A DNA stretch of 64,000 nucleotides, from contig JAUKPH010000029.1 of NCBI GenBank assembly GCA_030549335.1, positions 1,240,001 to 1,304,000 of the forward strand, written 5' to 3'. The stretch's first letter is position 1. The number at the start of each line of letters is the position of its first letter. Origin of the DNA: Pontederia crassipes. Taxonomy: Eukaryota; Streptophyta; Magnoliopsida; Commelinales; Pontederiaceae. Under the pieces are notes generated by a model. That model was not told the origin of the DNA, did no database searches, and saw only the letters and a list, made by a program, of their open reading frames with translations. Below, piece after piece: positions 44,501 through 58,400 of this stretch. A program made the translations under genes and the position numbers.

Positions 44501-47500
44501 TCAGCCAAGAAGGTCAAAAAATGCGAAATTTTTGACGATGTCAAAAGATGCCAAATTTTTGACGCTTTCATGCCTATTGATGCATGGTGAGATGATTGGG
44601 ACGAAAAAATGGACTCGGATAAAAATTTTCCGGGGGTGCGAAATTTCGCGCGCGCGCCTTTTACTCGTGTTTTCAGCCAAGAAGGTCAAAAAATGCGCAA
44701 TTTTTGACGCTGTCAAAATATGCCAAATTTTCGACGCTTTCGTGCCTATTGATGCATGGTGAGATGATTGGGACGAAAAAATGGACTCGGATGAAAATTT
44801 TCCGGGGGTGAGAAATTTCGCGCGCGCGCCTTTTACTCGTGTTTTCAGCCAAGAAGGTAAAAAAATGCGAAATTTTTGACGCTGTCAAAAGATGCCAAAT
44901 TTTTGACGCTTTCGTGCCTGTTGATGCATGGTGAGATGATTGGGACGAAAAAATGGACTCGGATGAAAATTTTCTGGGGGTGCGAAATTTCGCGGGCGCG
45001 CCTTTTACTCGTGTTTTCAGCCAAGAAGGTCAAAAAACGCGCAATTTTTTACGCTGTCAAAAGATGCCAAATTTTCGACGCTTTCTTGCCTATTGATGCA
45101 TGGTGAGATGATTGAGACGAAAAAATGGACTCGGATGAAAATTTTCCGGGGGTGAGAAATTTCGCGCGCGCGCCTTTTACTCGTGTTTTCAGCCAAGAAG
45201 GTAAAAAATTGCGTAATTTTTGACGCTGTCAAAAGATGCCAAATTTTCGACGCTTTCGTGCCTATTGATGCATTGTGAGATGATTGGGACGAAAAAATGG
45301 ACTCGGATGAAAATTTTCCGGGGGGTGCGAAATTTTGCGCGGGTGCCTTTTACTCGTGTTTTCAGCGAAGAAGGTCAAAAAACGCGAAATTTTTGACGCT
45401 GTCAAAAGATGCCAAATTTTCGACGCTTTCGTGCCTGTTGATGCATGTTGAGATGATTGGAACGAAAAAATGGACTCGGATGAAAATTTTCCGGGGGTGC
45501 GAAATTTCGCGCGCGCGCCTTTTACTCGTGTTTTCAGCCAAGAAGGTCAAAAAATGCGAAAATTTTCACGCTGTCAAAAGATGCCAAATTTTCAACGCTT
45601 TCGTGCCTATTGATGCATGGTGAGATGATTGGAACGAAAACATGGACTCGGATGAAAATTTTCCGGGGGTGAGAAATTTCGCGCGCGCGCCTTTTACTCG
45701 TGTTTTCAGCCAAGAAGGTAAAAAATTGCGTAATTTTTGACGCTGTCAAAAGATGCCAAATTTTCGACGCTTTCGTGCCTATTGATGCTTTGTGAGATGA
45801 TTGGGACGAAAAAATGGACTCGGATGAAAATTTTCCGGGGGGTGCGAAATTTTGCGCGCATGCCTTTTACTCGTGTTTTCAGCGAAGAAGGTCAAAAAAC
45901 GCGAAATTTTTGACGCTGTCAAAAGATGCCAAATTTTCGACGCTTTCATGCCTGTTGATGCATGTTGAGATGATTGGAACGAAAAAATGGACTCGGATGA
46001 AAATTTTCCGGGGGTGCGAAATTTCGCGCGCGCGCCTTTTACTCGTGTTTTCAGCCAAGAAGGTCAAAAAATGCGAAATTTTTGACGATGTCAAAAGATG
46101 CCAAATTTTTGACGCTTTCATGCCTATTGATGCATAGTAAGATGATTGGGACGAAAAAATGGACTCGGATGAAAATTTTCCGGGGGTGAGAAATTTCGCG
46201 CGCGCGCCTTTTACTCGTGTTTTCAGCCAAGAAGGTAAAAAAATGCGAAATTTTTGACGCTGTCAAAAGATGCCAAATTTTTGACGCTTTCGTGCCTGTT
46301 GATGCATGGTGAGATGATTGGGACGAAAAAATGGACTCGGATGAAAATTTTCTGGGGGTGCGAAATTTCGCGGGCGCGCCTTTTACTCGTGTTTTCAGCC
46401 AAGAAGGTCAAAAAACGCGCAATTTTTTACGCTGTCAAAAGATGCCAAATTTTCGACGCTTTCTTGCCTATTGATGCATGGTGAGATGATTGAGACGAAA
46501 AAATGGACTCGGATGAAAATTTTCCGGGGGTGAGAAATTTCGCGCGCGCGCCTTTTACTCGTGTTTTCAGCCAAGAAGGTCAAAAAACGCGCAATTTTTT
46601 ACGCTGTCAAAAGATGCCAAATTTTCGACGCTTTCTTGCCTATTGATGCATGGTGAGATGATTGAGACGAAAAAATGGACTCGGATGAAAATTTTCCGGG
46701 GGTGCGAAATTTCGCGCGCGCGCCTTTTACTCGTGTTTTCAGCCAAGAAGGTCAAAAAATGCGCAATTTTTGACGCTGTCAAAATATGCCAAATTTTCGA
46801 CGCTTTCGTGCCTATTGATGCATGGTGAGATGATTGGGACGAAAAAATGGACTCGGATGAAAATTTTCCGGGGGTGAGAAATTTCGCGCGCGCGCCTTTT
46901 ACTCGTGTTTTCAGCCATGAAGGTAAAAAAATGCGAAATTTTTGACGCTGTCAAAAGATGCCAAATTTTTGACGCTTTCGTGCCTGTTGATGCATGGTGA
47001 GATGATTGGGACGAAAAAATGGACTCGGATGAAAATTTTCCGGGGGTGCGAAATTTCGCGGGCGCGCCTTTTACTCGTGTTTTCAGCCAAGAAGGTAAAA
47101 AAACGCGCAATTTTTTACGCTGTCAAAAGATGCCAAATTTTTGACGCTTTCTTGCCTATTGATGCATGGTGAGATGATTGAGACGAAAAAATGGACTCGG
47201 ATGAAAATTTTCCGGGGGTGAGAAATTTCGCGCGCGCGCCTTTTACTCGTGTTTTCAGCCAAGAAGGTAAAAAATTGCGTAATTTTTGACGCTGTCAAAA
47301 GATGCCAAATTTTCGACGCTTTCGTGCCTATTGATGCATTGTGAGATGATTGGGACGAAAAAATGGACTCGGATGAAAATTTTCCGGGGGGTGCGAAATT
47401 TTGCGCGCGTGCCTTTTACTCGTGTTTTCAGCGAAGAAGGTCAAAAAACGCGAAATTTTTGACGCTGTCAAAAGATGCCAAATTTTCGACGCTTTCGTGC

Positions 47501-50500
47501 CTGTTGATGCATGTTGAGATGATTGGAACGAAAAAATGGACTCGGATGAAAATTTTCCGGGGGTGCGAAATTTCGCGCGCGCGCCTTTTACTCGTGTTTT
47601 CAGCCAAGAAAGTCAAAAAATGCGAAAATTTTCACGCTGTCAAAAGATGCCAAATTTTCGACGCTTTCGTGCCTATTGATGCATGGTGAGATGATTGGAA
47701 CGAAAAAATGGACTCGGATGAAAATTTTCCGGGGGTGCGAAATTTCGCGCGCGCGCCTTTTACTCGTGTTTTCAGCGAAGAAGGTCAAAAAACGCGAAAT
47801 TTTTTACGCTGTCAAAAGATGCCAAATTTTCGACGCTTTCGTGCCTGTTGATGCATGGTGAGATGATTGGGACGAAAAAATGGACTCGGATGAAAATTTT
47901 CCGAGGGTGCGAAATTTCGCGCGCGCGCCTTTTACTCGTGTTTTTATCCAAGAAGGTCAAAAAATGCGTAATTTTTGACGCTGTCAAAAGATGCCAAATT
48001 TTCGACGCTATCGTGCCTGTTGATGCATGGTGAGATGATTGGGACGAAAAAATGGACTCGGATGAAAATTTTCCGGGGGTGCGAAATTTCGCGCGCGCGC
48101 CTTTTACTCGTGTTTTTATCCAAGAAGGTCAAAAAATGCGCAATTTTTGACGCTATCAAAAGCTGCCAAATTTTCGATGCTTTCTTGCCTGTTGATGCAT
48201 GGTGAGATGATTGAGACGAAAAAATGGACTCGGATGAAAATTTTCCGGGGGTGCGAAATTTCGCGCGCTGCGCGTTTTACTCGTGTTTTTATCCAAGAAG
48301 GTCAAAAAATGCGTAATTTTTGACGCTGTCAAAAGATGCCAAATTTTCGACGCTTTCGTGCTATTGATGCATGTTGAGATGATTGGAACGAAAAAATGGA
48401 CTCGGATGAAAATTTTCCGGGGGTGCGAAATTTCGCGCGCGCGCCTTTTACTCGTGTTTTCAGCCAAGAAGGTCAAAAAATGCGAAATTTTTGACGATGT
48501 CAAAAGATGCCAAATTTTTGACGCTTTCATGCCTATTGATGCATGGTGAGATGATTGGGACGAAAAAATGGACTCGGATAAAAATTTTCCGAGGGTGCGA
48601 AATTTCGCGCGCGCGCCTTTTACTCGTGTTTTCAGCCAAGAAGGTCAAAAAATGCGCAATTTTTGACGCTGTCAAAATATGCCAAATTTTCGACGCTTTC
48701 GTGCCTATTGATGCATGGTGAGATGATTGGGACGAAAAAATGGACTCGGATGAAAATTTTCCGGGGGTGAGAAATTTCGCGCGCGCGCCTTTTACTCGTG
48801 TTTTCAGCCAAGAAGGTAAAAAAATGCGAAATTTTTGACGCTGTCAAAAGATGCCAAATTTTTGACGCTTTCGTGCCTGTTGATGCATGGTGAGATGATT
48901 GGGACGAAAAAATGGACTCGGATGAAAATTTTCCGGGGGTGCGAAATTTCGCGGGCGCGCCTTTTACTCGTGTTTTCAGCCAAGAAGGTCAAAAAACGCG
49001 CAATTTTTTACGCTGTCAAAAGATGCCAAATTTTCGACGCTTTCTTGCCTATTGATGCATGGTGAGATGATTGAGACGAAAAAATGGACTCGGATGAAAA
49101 TTTTCCGGGGGTGAGAAATTTCGCGCGCGCGCCTTTTACTCGTGTTTTCAGCCAAGAAGGTAAAAAATTGCGTAATTTTTGACGCTGTCAAAAGATGCCA
49201 AATTTTCGACGCTTTCGTGCCTATTGATGCATTGTGAGATGATTGGGACGAAAAAATGGACTCGGATGAAAATTTTCCGGGGGGTGCGAAATTTTGCGCG
49301 CGTGCCTTTTACTCGTGTTTTCAGCGAAGAAGGTCAAAAAACGCGAAATTTTTGACGCTGTCAAAAGATGCCAAATTTTCGACGCTTTCGTGCCTGTTGA
49401 TGCATGTTGAGATGATTGGAACGAAAAAATGGACTCGGATGAAAATTTTCCGGGGGTGCGAAATTTCGCGCGCGCGCCTTTTACTCGTGTTTTCAGCCAA
49501 GAAAGTCAAAAAATGCGAAAATTTTCACGCTGTCAAAAGATGCCAAATTTTCGACGCTTTCGTGCCTATTGATGCATGGTGAGATGATTGGAACGAAAAA
49601 ATGGACTCGGATGAAAATTTTCCGGGGGTGCGAAATTTCGCGCGCGCGCCTTTTACTCGTGTTTTCAGCGAAGAAGGTCAAAAAACGCGAAATTTTTTAC
49701 GCTGTCAAAAGATGCCAAATTTTCGACGCTTTCGTGCCTGTTGATGCATGGTGAGATGATTGGGACGAAAAAATGGACTCGGATGAAAATTTTCCGAGGG
49801 TGCGAAATTTCGCGCTGCGCGCCTTTTACTCGTGTTTTTATCCAAGAAGGTCAAAAAATGCGTAATTTTTGACGCTGTCAAAAGATGCCAAATTTTCGAC
49901 GCTATCGTGCCTGTTGATGCATGGTGAGATGATTGGGACGAAAAAATGGACTCGGATGAAAATTTTCCGGGGGTGCGAAATTTCGCGCGCGCGCCTTTTA
50001 CTCGTGTTTTTATCCAAGAAGGTCAAAAAATGCGCAATTTTTGACGCTATCAAAAGCTGCCAAATTTTCGATGCTTTCTTGCCTGTTGATGCATGGTGAG
50101 ATGATTGGGACGAAAAAATGGACTCGGATGAAAATTTTCCGGGGGTGCGAAATTTCGCGCGCGCGCGTTTTACTCGTGTTTTTATCCAAGAAGGTCAAAA
50201 AATGCGTAATTTTTGACGCTGTCAAAAGATGCCAAATTTTCGACGCTTTCGTGCTATTGATGCATGTTGAGATGATTGGAACGAAAAAATGGACTCGGAT
50301 GAAAATTTTCCGGGGGTGCGAAATTTCGCGCGCGCGCCTTTTACTCGTGTTTTCAGCCAAGAAGGTCAAAAAATGCGAAATTTTTGACGATGTCAAAAGA
50401 TGCCAAATTTTTGACGCTTTCATGCCTATTGATGCATGGTGAGATGATTGGGACGAAAAAATGGACTCGGATAAAAATTTTCCGAGGGTGCGAAATTTCG

Positions 50501-52342
50501 CGCGCGCGCGCCTTTTACTCGTGTTTTCAGCCAAGAAGGTCAAAAAATGCGCAATTTTTGACGCTGTCAAAATATGCCAAATTTTCGACGCTTTCGTGCC
50601 TATTGATGCATGGTGAGATGATTGGGACGAAAAAATGGACTCGGATGAAAATTTTCCGGGGGTGAGAAATTTCGCGCGCGCGCCTTTTACTCGTGTTTTC
50701 AGCCAAGAAGGTAAAAAAATGCGAAATTTTTGACGCTGTCAAAAGATGCCAAATTTTTGACGCTTTCATGCCTGTTGATGCATGGTGAGATGATTGGGAC
50801 GAAAAAATGGACTCGGATGAAAATTTTCCGGGGGTGCGAAATTTCGCGGGCGCGCCTTTTACTCGTGTTTTCAGCCAAGAAGGTCAAAAAACGCGCAATT
50901 TTTTACGCTGTCAAAAGATGCCAAATTTTCGACGCTTTCTTGCCTATTGATGCATGGTGAGATGATTGAGACGAAAAAATGGACTCGGATGAAAATTTTC
51001 CGGGGGTGAGAAATTTCGCGCGCGCGCCTTTTACTCGTGTTTTCAGCCAAGAAGGTAAAAAATTGCGTAATTTTTGACGCTGTCAAAAGATGCCAAATTT
51101 TCGACGCTTTCGTGCCTATTGATGCATTGTGAGATGATTGGGACGAAAAAATGGACTCGGATGAAAATTTTCCGGGGGGTGCGAAATTTTGCGCGCGTGC
51201 CTTTTACTCGTGTTTTCAGCGAAGAAGGTCAAAAAACGCGAAATTTTTGACGCTGTCAAAAGATGCCAAATTTTCGACGCTTTCGTGCCTGTTGATGCAT
51301 GTTGAGATGATTGGAACGAAAAAATGGACTCGGATGAAAATTTTCCGGGGGTGCGAAATTTCGCGCGCGCGCCTTTTACTCGTGTTTTCAGCCAAGAAAG
51401 TCAAAAAATGCGAAAATTTTCACGCTGTCAAAAGATGCCAAATTTTCGACGCTTTCGTGCCTATTGATGCATGGTGAGATGATTGGAACGAAAAAATGGA
51501 CTCGGATGAAAATTTTCCGGGGGGTGCGAAATTTCGCAGCGCGCGCCTTTTACTCGTGTTTTCAGCGAAGAAGGTCAAAAAACGCGAAATTTTTTACGCT
51601 GTCAAAAGATGCCAAATTTTCGACGCTTTCGTGCCTGTTGATGCATGGTGAGATGATTGGGACGAAAAAATGGACTCGGATGAAAATTTTCCGAGGGTGC
51701 GAAATTTCGCGCGCGCGCCTTTTACTCGTGTTTTTATCCAAGAAGGTCAAAAAATGCGTAATTTTTGACGCTGTCAAAAGATGCCAAATTTTCGACGCTA
51801 TCGTGCCTGTTGATGCATGGTGAGATGATTGGGACGAAAAAATGGACTCGGATGAAAATTTTCCGGGGGTGCGAAATTTCGCTGCGCGCGCCTTTTACTC
51901 GTGTTTTTATCCAAGAAGGTCAAAAAATGCGCAATTTTTGACGCTATCAAAAGCTGCCAAATTTTCGATGCTTTCTTGCCTGTTGATGCATGGTGAGATG
52001 ATTGGGACGAAAAAATGGACTCGGATGAAAATTTTCCGGGGGTGCGAAATTTCGCGCAGCGCGCGTTTTACTCGTTTTTTTATCCAAGAAGGTCAAAAAA
52101 TGCGTAATTTTTGACGCTGTCAAAAGATGCCAAATTTTCGACGCTTTCGTGCTATTGATGCATGGTGAGATGATTGGGACGAAAAAATGGACTCGGACGA
52201 AAATTTTCCGGGGGTGAGAAATTTCGCGCGCGCGCCTTTTACTCGTGTTTTCAGCCAAGAAGGTAAAAAAATGCGAAATTTTTGACGCTGTCAAAAGATG
52301 CCAAATTTTCGACGCTTTCGTGTCTGTTGATGCATGGTGAGA

Positions 52343-52416
52343 NNNNNNNNNNNNNNNNNNNNNNNNNNNNNNNNNNNNNNNNNNNNNNNNNNNNNNNNNN
52401 NNNNNNNNNNNNNNNN
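52343..52416. other. Assembly gap (74 N)
   Basis: The Ns lie within one monomer. The equivalent unit at about 59048-59123 has about 76 bases between GGTGAGA and GTTTTTATCC, so the gap represents masked or uncertain sequence inside a single repeat rather than a large missing stretch, assuming its length is measured and not arbitrary. Confidence 0.95.
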
Positions 52417-55400
52417 GTTTTTATCCAAGAAGGTCAAAAAATGCGTAATTTTTGACGCTGTCAAAAGATGCCAAATTTTTTACGCTTTCGTGCCTATTGA
52501 TGCATGGTGAGATGATTGGACGAAAAAATGGACTCGGATAAAAATTTTCCAGGTGTGCGAAATTTCGCGCGCGCGCCTTTTACTCGTGTTTTCAGCCAAG
52601 AAGGACAAAAAATGCGCAATTTTTGACGCTGTCAAAAGATGCTAAATTGTCGACGCTTTCGTGCCTATTGATGCATGGTGAGATGATTGGGACGAAAAAA
52701 TGGACTCGGATGAAAATTTTCCGGGGGTGCGAAATTTCGCGCGCAGCGCCTTTTACTCGTCTTTTTATCCAAGAAGGTCAAAAAATGCGTAATTTTTGAC
52801 GCTGTCAAAAGATGCCAAATTTTTGACGCTTTCGTGCCTATTGATGCATGGAGAGATGATTGGGACGAAAAAATGGACTCGGATAAAAATTTTCCGGGTG
52901 TGCGAAATTTCGCGCGCGCGCCTTTTACTCGTGTTTTCAGCCAAGAAGGACAAAAAACGCGCAATTTTTGACGCTGTCAAAAGATGCTAAATTTTCGACG
53001 CTTTCGTGCCTATTGATGCATGTTGAGATGATTGGCACGAAAAAATGGACTCGGATGAAAATTTTCCGGGGGTGCGAAATTTCGCGCGCGCGCCTTTTAC
53101 TCGTGTTTTCAGCCAAGAAGGTCAAAAAATGTGAAATTTTTGATGCTGTCAAAAGATGCCAAATTTTCGACGCTTTCGTGCCTGTTGATGCATGGTGAGA
53201 TGATTGGGATGAAAAAATAGACTCGGATGAAAATTTTCCGGGGGTGAGAAATTTCGCGGCGCGCGCCTTTTACTCGTGTTTTCAGCCAAGAAGGTCAAAA
53301 AACATGAAATTTTTTACGCTGTCAAAAGATGTCAAATTTTCGACGCTATCGTACCTGTTGATGCATGGTGAGATGATTGGGACGAAAAAATGGACTCGGA
53401 TGAAAATTTTCCGGGGGTGCGAAATTTCGCAGCGCGCGCCTTTTACTCGTGTTTTCAGCCAAGAAGGTCAAAAAATGCGAAATTTTTGACGCTGTCAAAA
53501 GATGCCAAATTTTCGACGCTTTCGTGCCTATTGATGCATGGTGAGATGATTGGGACGAAAAAATGGACTCGGATGAAAATTTTCCGGGGGTGAGAAATTT
53601 CGCGCGCGCGCGCCTTTTACTCGTGTTTTCAGCCAAGAAGGTCAAAAAATGCGGAATTTTTGACGCTGTCAAAAGATGCCAAATTTTCGACGCTTTCTTG
53701 CCTATTGATGCATGTTGAGATGATTGGGACGAAAAAATGGACTCGGATGAAAATTTTTCGGGGGTGCGAAATTTTGCGCGCGTGCCTTTTACTCGTGTTT
53801 TCAGCGAAGAAGGTCAAAAAACGCGAAATTTTTGACGCTGTCAAAAGATGCCAAATTTTCGACGCTTTCGTGCCTGTTGATGCATGTTGAGATGATTGGA
53901 ACGAAAAAATGGACTCGGATGAAAATTTTCCGGGGGTGCGAAATTTCGCGCGCGCGCCTTTTACTCGTGTTTTCAGCCAAGAAAGTCAAAAAATGCGAAA
54001 ATTTTCACGCTGTCAAAAGATGCCAAATTTTCGACGCTTTCGTGCCTATTGATGCATGGTGAGATGATTGGAACGAAAAAATGGACTCGGATGAAAATTT
54101 TCCGGGGGTGCGAAATTTCGCGCGCGCGCCTTTTACTCGTGTTTTCAGCGAAGAAGATCAAAAAACGCGAAATTTTTTACGCTGTCAAAAGATGCCAAAT
54201 TTTCGACGCTTTCGTGCCTGTTGATGCATGGTGAGATGATTGGGACGAAAAAATGGACTCGGATGAAAATTTTCCGAGGGTGCGAAATTTCGCGCGCGCG
54301 CCTTTTACTCGTGTTTTTATCCAAGAAGGTCAAAAAATGCGTAATTTTTGACGCTGTCAAAAGATGCCAAATTTTCGACGCTATCGTGCCTGTTGATGCA
54401 TGGTGAGATGATTGGGACGAAAAAATGGACTCGGATGAAAATTTTCCGGGGGTGCGAAATTTCGCGCGCGCGCCTTTTACTGGTGTTTTTATCCAAGAAG
54501 GTCAAAAAATGCGCAATTTTTGACGCTATCAAAAGCTGCCAAATTTTCGATGCTTTCTTGCCTGTTGATGCATGGTGAGATGATTGGGACGAAAAAATGG
54601 ACTCGGATGAAAATTTTCCGGGGGTGCGAAATTTCGCGCGCGCGCGTTTTACTCGTGTTTTTATCCAAGAAGGTCAAAAAATGCGTAATTTTTGACGCTG
54701 TCAAAAGATGCCAAATTTTCGACGCTTTCGTGCTATTGATGCATGTTGAGATGATTGGAACGAAAAAATGGACTCGGATGAAAATTTTCCGGGGGTGCGA
54801 AATTTCGCGCGCGCGCCTTTTACTCGTGTTTTCAGCCAAGAAGGTCAAAAAATGCGAAATTTTTGACGATGTCAAAAGATGCCAAATTTTTGACGCTTTC
54901 ATGCCTATTGATGCATGGTGAGATGATTGGGACGAAAAAATGGACTCGGATAAAAATTTTCCGAGGGTGCGAAATTTCGCGCGCGCGCCTTTTACTCGTG
55001 TTTTCAGCCAAGAAGGTCAAAAAATGCGCAATTTTTGACGCTGTCAAAATATGCCAAATTTTCGACGCTTTCGTGCCTATTGATGCATGGTGAGATGATT
55101 GGGACGAAAAAATGGACTCGGATGAAAATTTTCCGGGGGTGAGAAATTTCGCGCGCGCGCCTTTTACTCGTGTTTTCAGCCAAGAAGGTAAAAAAATGCG
55201 AAATTTTTGACGCTGTCAAAAGATGCCAAATTTTTGACGCTTTCGTGCCTGTTGATGCATGGTGAGATGATTGGGACGAAAAAATGGACTCGGATGAAAA
55301 TTTTCCGGGGGTGCGAAATTTCGCGGGCGCGCCTTTTACTCGTGTTTTCAGCCAAGAAGGTCAAAAAATGCGCAATTTTTTACGCTGTCAAAAGATGCCA

Positions 55401-58400
55401 AATTTTCGACGCTTTCTTGCCTATTGATGCATGGTGAGATGATTGAGACGAAAAAATGGACTCGGATGAAAATTTTCCGGGGGTGAGAAATTTCGCGCGC
55501 GCGCCTTTTACTCGTGTTTTCAGCCAAGAAGGTAAAAAATTGCGTAATTTTTGACGCTGTCAAAAGATGCCAAATTTTCGACGCTTTCGTGCCTATTGAT
55601 GCATTGTGAGATGATTGGGACGAAAAAATGGACTCGGATGAAAATTTTCCGGGGGGTGCGAAATTTTGCGCGCGTGCCTTTTACTCGTGTTTTCAGCGAA
55701 GAAGGTCAAAAAACGCGAAATTTTTGACGCTGTCAAAAGATGCCAAATTTTCGACGCTTTCGTGCCTGTTGATGCATGTTGAGATGATTGGAACGAAAAA
55801 ATGGACTCGGATGAAAATTTTCCGGGGGTGCGAAATTTCGCGCGCGCGCGTTTTACTCGTGTTTTTATCCAAGAAGGTCAAAAAATGCGTAATTTTTGAC
55901 GCTGTCAAAAGATGCCAAATTTTCGACGCTTTCGTGCTATTGATGCATGTTGAGATGATTGGAACGAAAAAATGGACTCGGATGAAAATTTTCCGGGGGT
56001 GCGAAATTTCGCGCGCGCGCGTTTTACTCGTGTTTTTATCCAAGAAGGTCAAAAAATGCGTAATTTTTGACGATGTCAAAAGATGCCAAATTTTCGACGC
56101 TTTCGTGCCTGTTGATGCATGTTGAGATGATTGGAACGAAAAAATGGACTCGGATGAAAATTTTCCGGGGGTGCGAAATTTCGCGCGCGCGCCTTTTACT
56201 CGTGTTTTCAGCCAAGAAAGTCAAAAAATGCGAAAATTTTCACGCTGTCAAAAGATGCCAAATTTTCGACGCTTTCGTGCCTATTGATGCATGGTGAGAT
56301 GATTGGAACGAAAAAATGGACTCGGATGAAAATTTTCCGGGGGTGCGAAATTTCGCGCGCGCGCCTTTTACTCGTGTTTTCAGCGAAGAAGGTCAAAAAA
56401 CGCGAAATTTTTTACGCTGTCAAAAGATGCCAAATTTTCGACGCTTTCGTGCCTGTTGATGCATGGTGAGATGATTGGGACGAAAAAATGGACTCGGATG
56501 AAAATTTTCCGAGGGTGCGAAATTTCGCGCGCGCGCCTTTTACTCGTGTTTTTATCCAAGAAGGTCAAAAAATGCGTAATTTTTGACGCTGTCAAAAGAT
56601 GCCAAATTTTCGACGCTATCGTGCCTGTTGATGCATGGTGAGATGATTGGGACGAAAAAATGGACTCGGATGAAAATTTTCCGGGGGTGCGAAATTTCGC
56701 GCGCGCGCCTTTTACTCGTGTTTTTATCCAAGAAGGTCAAAAAATGCGCAATTTTTGACGCTATCAAAAGCTGCCAAATTTTCGATGCTTTCTTGTCTGT
56801 TGATGCATGGTGAGATGATTGGGACGAAAAAATGGACTCGGATGAAAATTTTCCGGGGGTGCGAAATTTCGCGCGCGCGCGTTTTACTCGTGTTTTTATC
56901 CAAGAAGGTCAAAAAATGCGTAATTTTTGACGCTGTCAAAAGATGCCAAATTTTCGACGCTTTCGTGCTATTGATGCATGTTGAGATGATTGGAACGAAA
57001 AAATGGACTCGGATGAAAATTTTCCGGGGGTGCGAAATTTCGCGCGCGCGCCTTTTACTCGTGTTTTCAGCCAAGAAGGTCAAAAAATGCGAAATTTTTG
57101 ACGATGTCAAAAGATGCCAAATTTTTGACGCTTTCATGCCTATTGATGCATGGTGAGATGATTGGGACGAAAAAATGGACTCGGATAAAAATTTTCCGAG
57201 GGTGCGAAATTTCGCGCGCGCGCCTTTTACTCGTGTTTTCAGCCAAGAAGGTCAAAAAATGCGCAATTTTTGACGCTGTCAAAATATGCCAAATTTTCGA
57301 CGCTTTCGTGCCTATTGATGCATGGTGAGATGATTGGGACGAAAAAATGGACTCGGATGAAAATTTTCCGGGGGTGAGAAATTTCGCGCGCGCGCCTTTT
57401 ACTCGTGTTTTCAGCCAAGAAGGTAAAAAAATGCGAAATTTTTGACGCTGTCAAAAGATGCCAAATTTTTGACGCTTTCATGCCTGTTGATGCATGGTGA
57501 GATGATTGGGACGAAAAAATGGACTCGGATGAAAATTTTCCGGGGGTGCGAAATTTCGCGGGCGCGCCTTTTACTCGTGTTTTCAGCCAAGAAGGTCAAA
57601 AAACGCGCAATTTTTTACGCTGTCAAAAGATGCCAAATTTTCGACGCTTTCTTGCCTATTGATGCATGGTGAGATGATTGAGACGAAAAAATGGACTCGG
57701 ATGAAAATTTTCCGGGGGTGAGAAATTTCGCGCGCGCGCCTTTTACTCGTGTTTTCAGCCAAGAAGGTAAAAAATTGCGTAATTTTTGACGCTGTCAAAA
57801 GATGCCAAATTTTCGACGCTTTCGTGCCTATTGATGCATTGTGAGATGATTGGGACGAAAAAATGGACTCGGATGAAAATTTTCCGGGGGGTGCGAAATT
57901 TTGCGCGCGTGCCTTTTACTCGTGTTTTCAGCGAAGAAGGTCAAAAAACGCGAAATTTTTGACGCTGTCAAAAGATGCCAAATTTTCGACGCTTTCGTGC
58001 CTGTTGATGCATGTTGAGATGATTGGAACGAAAAAATGGACTCGGATGAAAATTTTCCGGGGGTGCGAAATTTCGCGCGCGCGCCTTTTACTCGTGTTTT
58101 CAGCCAAGAAAGTCAAAAAATGCGAAAATTTTCACGCTGTCAAAAGATGCCAAATTTTCGACGCTTTCGTGCCTATTGATGCATGGTGAGATGATTGGAA
58201 CGAAAAAATGGACTCGGATGAAAATTTTCCGGGGGTGCGAAATTTCGCGCGCGCGCCTTTTACTCGTGTTTTCAGCGAAGAAGGTCAAAAAACGCGAAAT
58301 TTTTTACGCTGTCAAAAGATGCCAAATTTTCGACGCTTTCGTGCCTGTTGATGCATGGTGAGATGATTGGGACGAAAAAATGGACTCGGATGAAAATTTT